In this document: in pieces, positions 6,009 to 7,861 of the stretch
Position numbering within the stretch: position 1 is the stretch's first letter
How the letters are laid out: each line of letters starts with the position of its first letter
Assembly: GCA_029258405.1 (NCBI GenBank)
Contig: JARHYY010000083.1
Coordinates: forward strand, 1 to 7,861
Source: Helicobacteraceae bacterium
GTDB lineage: Bacteria; Campylobacterota; Campylobacteria; Campylobacterales; Helicobacteraceae
Reading direction: 5' to 3'
Length of the DNA: 7,861 bases
Translations under genes and position numbers: made by a program
The notes under the pieces: model-generated
What the model was told of the DNA's origin: nothing
Database searches by the model: none
Seen by the model: only the letters and a program-made list of their open reading frames with translations

Positions 6009-6014
6009 ATTATA
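6009..6014 (-). promoter_or_regulatory. Candidate distal -10 box for leuD
   Basis: A second perfect minus-strand TATAAT, giving a start near 6002 and a leader of about 43 nt. With the proximal box it may form a tandem promoter for the leuD-leuB-TPR-CiaD-like operon. I see no leucine-codon-rich leader peptide or attenuator in this short stretch, so classical leu attenuation is not supported. Confidence 0.5.
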
Positions 6015-6056
6015 GCCTACTGTGTGTTAATAAAAACTTTTATCTGAAAGAAGCAA

Positions 6057-6077
6057 TATATTTTTTCAAAAAATATA
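6057..6077. repeat. Perfect 10-bp inverted repeat between leuD and nifS
   Basis: TATATTTTTT (6057-6066) and AAAAAATATA (6068-6077) are perfect reverse complements around a single central C. The element consists only of A and T apart from its centre. It lies in the 209-nt divergent promoter region. It could be an operator (for example for an iron- or nickel-responsive regulator acting on nifS), a curved A-tract element or a chance result of AT richness. I cannot assign a regulator. Confidence 0.45.
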
Positions 6078-6133
6078 CTATAAAGTAAAAAAATTAAGGT
6101 ATATCAAAGTATTTTATTCGTAAATTCAGTATC

Positions 6134-6139
6134 TATATT
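6134..6139 (+). promoter_or_regulatory. Candidate -10 box for nifS
   Basis: TATATT lies about 30 nt before the nifS ATG and would start transcription near 6146, leaving a leader of about 22 nt with the AAGGAG ribosome site at 6158-6163. It has one mismatch from TATAAT. A TATAAA further upstream, near 6080, is an alternative. Confidence 0.35.
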
Positions 6140-6168
6140 AATAACATCGAGTTAAAAAAGGAGCAATA

Positions 6169-7356
6169 ATGACATGCCCATTTCCCAATGGAGTATATCT
6201 TGACAACAATGCAACAACCTTATTAGCACCTGAAGCAAAAGAAGCTATGGAAGTCTTTCTCACAAGCAAATATGGGAATCCTAATTCTTTGCATAAATTT
6301 GGAACAGAAACACATGCTGCCCTTTCAAAAGCATTAGATACCATATATGAAGGCATTAACGCCAGTGATAAAGACGATGTCATTATCACTTCCTGTGCAA
6401 CAGAGAGCAATAATTGGGTGCTCAAAGGGGTTTATTTTGATATCCTCAGACATGGGACAAAAAATCATATTATTACTACAGAGGTTGAACATCCAGCCAT
6501 AAGAGCGACATGTGAGTTTTTAGAAACACTTGGCGTAGAAGTTACCTATCTCTCTCCTAACGCAGAGGGAATATTAAGTGTTGAGCAAGTTCGTGATGCC
6601 ATAACGCCAAAAACAGGGCTTATTTCAATTATGTGGGCGAATAACGAAACAGGACTCATTCACCCCATTGAAGAAATAGGAGAGCTAGCACATAGAGCAG
6701 GCATACTGTTTCACACTGATGCTGTGCAAGCCATTGGAAAAATCCCTGTTGATGTGCAAAAATCTCATATAGATTTTCTGTCATTCTCTGCACATAAATT
6801 CCATGGACCAAAAGGTATAGGCGGACTATATATCAAAGAAGGCGTTGAGCTTACACCGCTTTTTCATGGGGGCGAACACATGCATGGACGCCGTTCAGGA
6901 ACACTTAATGTACCATATATTGTAGCTATGGGTAAGGCTATGCAGCTTGCAGTAGATGGGTTAGAATATGAAGAAAAAGAGGTGCGCCGTTTGCGCGATA
7001 AACTTGAAAATGCTTTAATGGAAATTTCAGATATTCTTATTATTGGTGATAGAAGACATAGAGTCCCCAATACTATACTTTGTAGCATTAGAGGCATAGA
7101 AGGAGAAGCCATGCTTTGGGATCTCAATAAAGCAGGGATAGCTGCATCAACAGGAAGTGCATGTGCAAGCGAAACCTTAGAGGCTAATCCTGTCATGGTA
7201 GCTATTGGTGCAGATAAAGAGCTTGCTCATACAGCTGTACGTATTTCACTCTCTCGATACAATACTGAAGCAGAAATTGACTATACCATAGAAGCATTTA
7301 AAAAGTCTGTACAGAGATTGCGAAAAATATCAAGCACATATATTAAACATGCTTGA
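6169..7356 (+). CDS. nifS: Cysteine desulfurase NifS for Fe-S cluster assembly
   Basis: This PLP enzyme removes sulfur from cysteine as an enzyme-bound persulfide and passes it to a scaffold such as NifU. In H. pylori this NIF-type system is the essential Fe-S machinery. The 395-aa product is full length. Visible residues include VYLDNNATT at the N-terminus, H108 (EVEHPA), the PLP-site D184 and Q187 (HTDAVQ), the PLP lysine K210 (SFSAHKFHGPKG), RRSGTLNVP (241-249) and the catalytic cysteine C332 (STGSACASET). The start ATG has AAGGAG 6 nt upstream. It is divergent from leuD and followed by a hairpin terminator at 7402-7430. No nifU follows within the remaining 505 nt, unlike the nifS-nifU pair HP0220-HP0221. 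iscS would be an alternative name; the NIF label rests on the genus and overall motifs. Confidence 0.95.
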   Translation: MTCPFPNGVYLDNNATTLLAPEAKEAMEVFLTSKYGNPNSLHKFGTETHAALSKALDTIYEGINASDKDDVIITSCATESNNWVLKGVYFDILRHGTKNHIITTEVEHPAIRATCEFLETLGVEVTYLSPNAEGILSVEQVRDAITPKTGLISIMWANNETGLIHPIEEIGELAHRAGILFHTDAVQAIGKIPVDVQKSHIDFLSFSAHKFHGPKGIGGLYIKEGVELTPLFHGGEHMHGRRSGTLNVPYIVAMGKAMQLAVDGLEYEEKEVRRLRDKLENALMEISDILIIGDRRHRVPNTILCSIRGIEGEAMLWDLNKAGIAASTGSACASETLEANPVMVAIGADKELAHTAVRISLSRYNTEAEIDYTIEAFKKSVQRLRKISSTYIKHA

Positions 7357-7401
7357 ATTTGTAATAGCTTGATATGATATAAGCTTCATAAGCATAACTT
7401 T

Positions 7402-7430
7402 AGATAATCTATCTTTAGATTATCTCTTTT
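7402..7430 (+). terminator. Rho-independent terminator of nifS
   Basis: AGATAATCTA (7402-7411) and TAGATTATCT (7416-7425) are perfect 10-bp complementary arms around the loop TCTT, followed by CTTTT. It starts 45 nt after the nifS stop and points the right way. The stem is AT-rich, which is common in low-GC genomes. It implies that nifS is transcribed alone. Confidence 0.65.
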
Positions 7431-7861
7431 ATGCCTAAAAAATATTTTACCAAAAAACAAAATTCTCAAGCATTTGGCAACACTAACTCTATGAACATTA
7501 TAAGCCCCGCATCTCAAAGTATGCAAGTGTTTCAGTGTGCATAGCTTGTTTTTTGTTATCTTTAGCACTTTTGATAGAATCGCATTCTTTATATTCAGCT
7601 TTTGCTCTTTTAAATACATTTGATGTATATAAAATAATTAAGAATATATATTTTTACTTTACTCTATTGAGTAGTTTTGCTTAAATACTATTTCTTTACC
7701 AAATACCCAACCCTTTGATATTATCTCTAACCCCCAAACCACACAAACATTTCAATACATAAAAACTTGACACAGCTTACCATAATTTAAATTATCATTT
7801 CATTCAATAAGATAAACAAAGAATCTTTTATATATAGAGATTAATTACTTACATTATTGCA
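7431..7861. other. Non-coding stretch after nifS; no gene found
   Basis: This 431-nt stretch holds no ORF that I consider real. A 77-codon minus-strand frame (7386-7619) has no ribosome site, runs through the nifS terminator and has no recognisable motif. A minus-strand TATAAT lies at 7497-7502 and could start a short transcript running toward the terminator. Weak hairpin sequences occur at 7660-7673 (TACTC/GAGTA). C-runs (CCC, CCC, CCCCC) lie between 7706 and 7735. TTGACA (7767-7772) and a palindrome (7782-7795) may belong to a gene starting beyond the window. No tRNA or rRNA was recognised. Confidence 0.5.
7782..7795. promoter_or_regulatory. 14-bp perfect palindrome, possible operator
   Basis: ATAATTTAAATTAT is a perfect palindrome located 9 nt after TTGACA (7767-7772). 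AT-rich dyads of this kind are used by Fur-type regulators in Helicobacter, but I see no full consensus match. It may belong to the promoter of a + strand gene beyond the window end. A chance occurrence in AT-rich DNA is quite possible. Confidence 0.2.

Noticed and set aside
7386..7619. 77-codon ORF on the minus strand
   Set aside because: It lacks a ribosome site and overlaps the nifS terminator. Its protein is a basic, low-information sequence without motifs.
1..7861. CRISPR array, insertion sequence, tRNA or rRNA gene
   Set aside because: No regularly spaced repeats, transposase, terminal repeats with target duplication or tRNA/rRNA motifs were found on either strand.

Overview
The window is AT-rich DNA that looks like the chromosome of an enterohepatic Helicobacter (H. 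hepaticus, H. cinaedi or H. bilis type). The order hemB - arsS - arsR is the one known from H. pylori (HP0163-HP0166). The NifS protein is of the epsilonproteobacterial kind, and -10 boxes are TATAAT without clear -35 elements, as expected for Helicobacter sigma-80. H. pylori itself is a leucine auxotroph without the leu pathway, so the leuD-leuB pair argues for another member of the genus. Species is inferred, not proven.

Layout. Positions 1-258 hold no protein gene but contain a TATAAT box and a downstream hairpin with a T-run on the + strand, a possible ~100-nt RNA. Positions 259-3180 are a minus-strand operon arsR-arsS-hemB (response regulator, sensor kinase, porphobilinogen synthase), with only 5 and 1 nt between genes. 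Upstream of arsR lies a 463-nt gap (3181-3643) without a convincing protein. On the minus strand this gap begins with a perfect TATAAT, ends with U7, and folds on paper into several long arms closed by a helix joining its two ends. I read it as an unrecognised ~400-nt structured RNA or an unusually long arsR leader. It is the most interesting part of the window.

Positions 3644-5959 are a second minus-strand operon: leuD - leuB - small TPR protein - CiaD-like protein, with start/stop overlaps or 2-nt gaps. leuD and leuB encode two enzymes of leucine synthesis. The two small downstream proteins have no obvious link to leucine. A 209-nt divergent region (5960-6168) with a perfect AT-only inverted repeat separates this operon from the + strand nifS (6169-7356), a cysteine desulfurase for Fe-S cluster assembly. 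nifS is followed by a hairpin terminator and about 430 nt in which I find no credible gene. The nifU partner that follows nifS in H. pylori is not in the window.

The protein genes are ordinary core metabolism and signalling. The unexplained signal is RNA-level: the arsR-upstream structured RNA with its C-rich loop, and a hairpin that could hide the arsR ribosome binding site and would compete with the RNA's closing helix.
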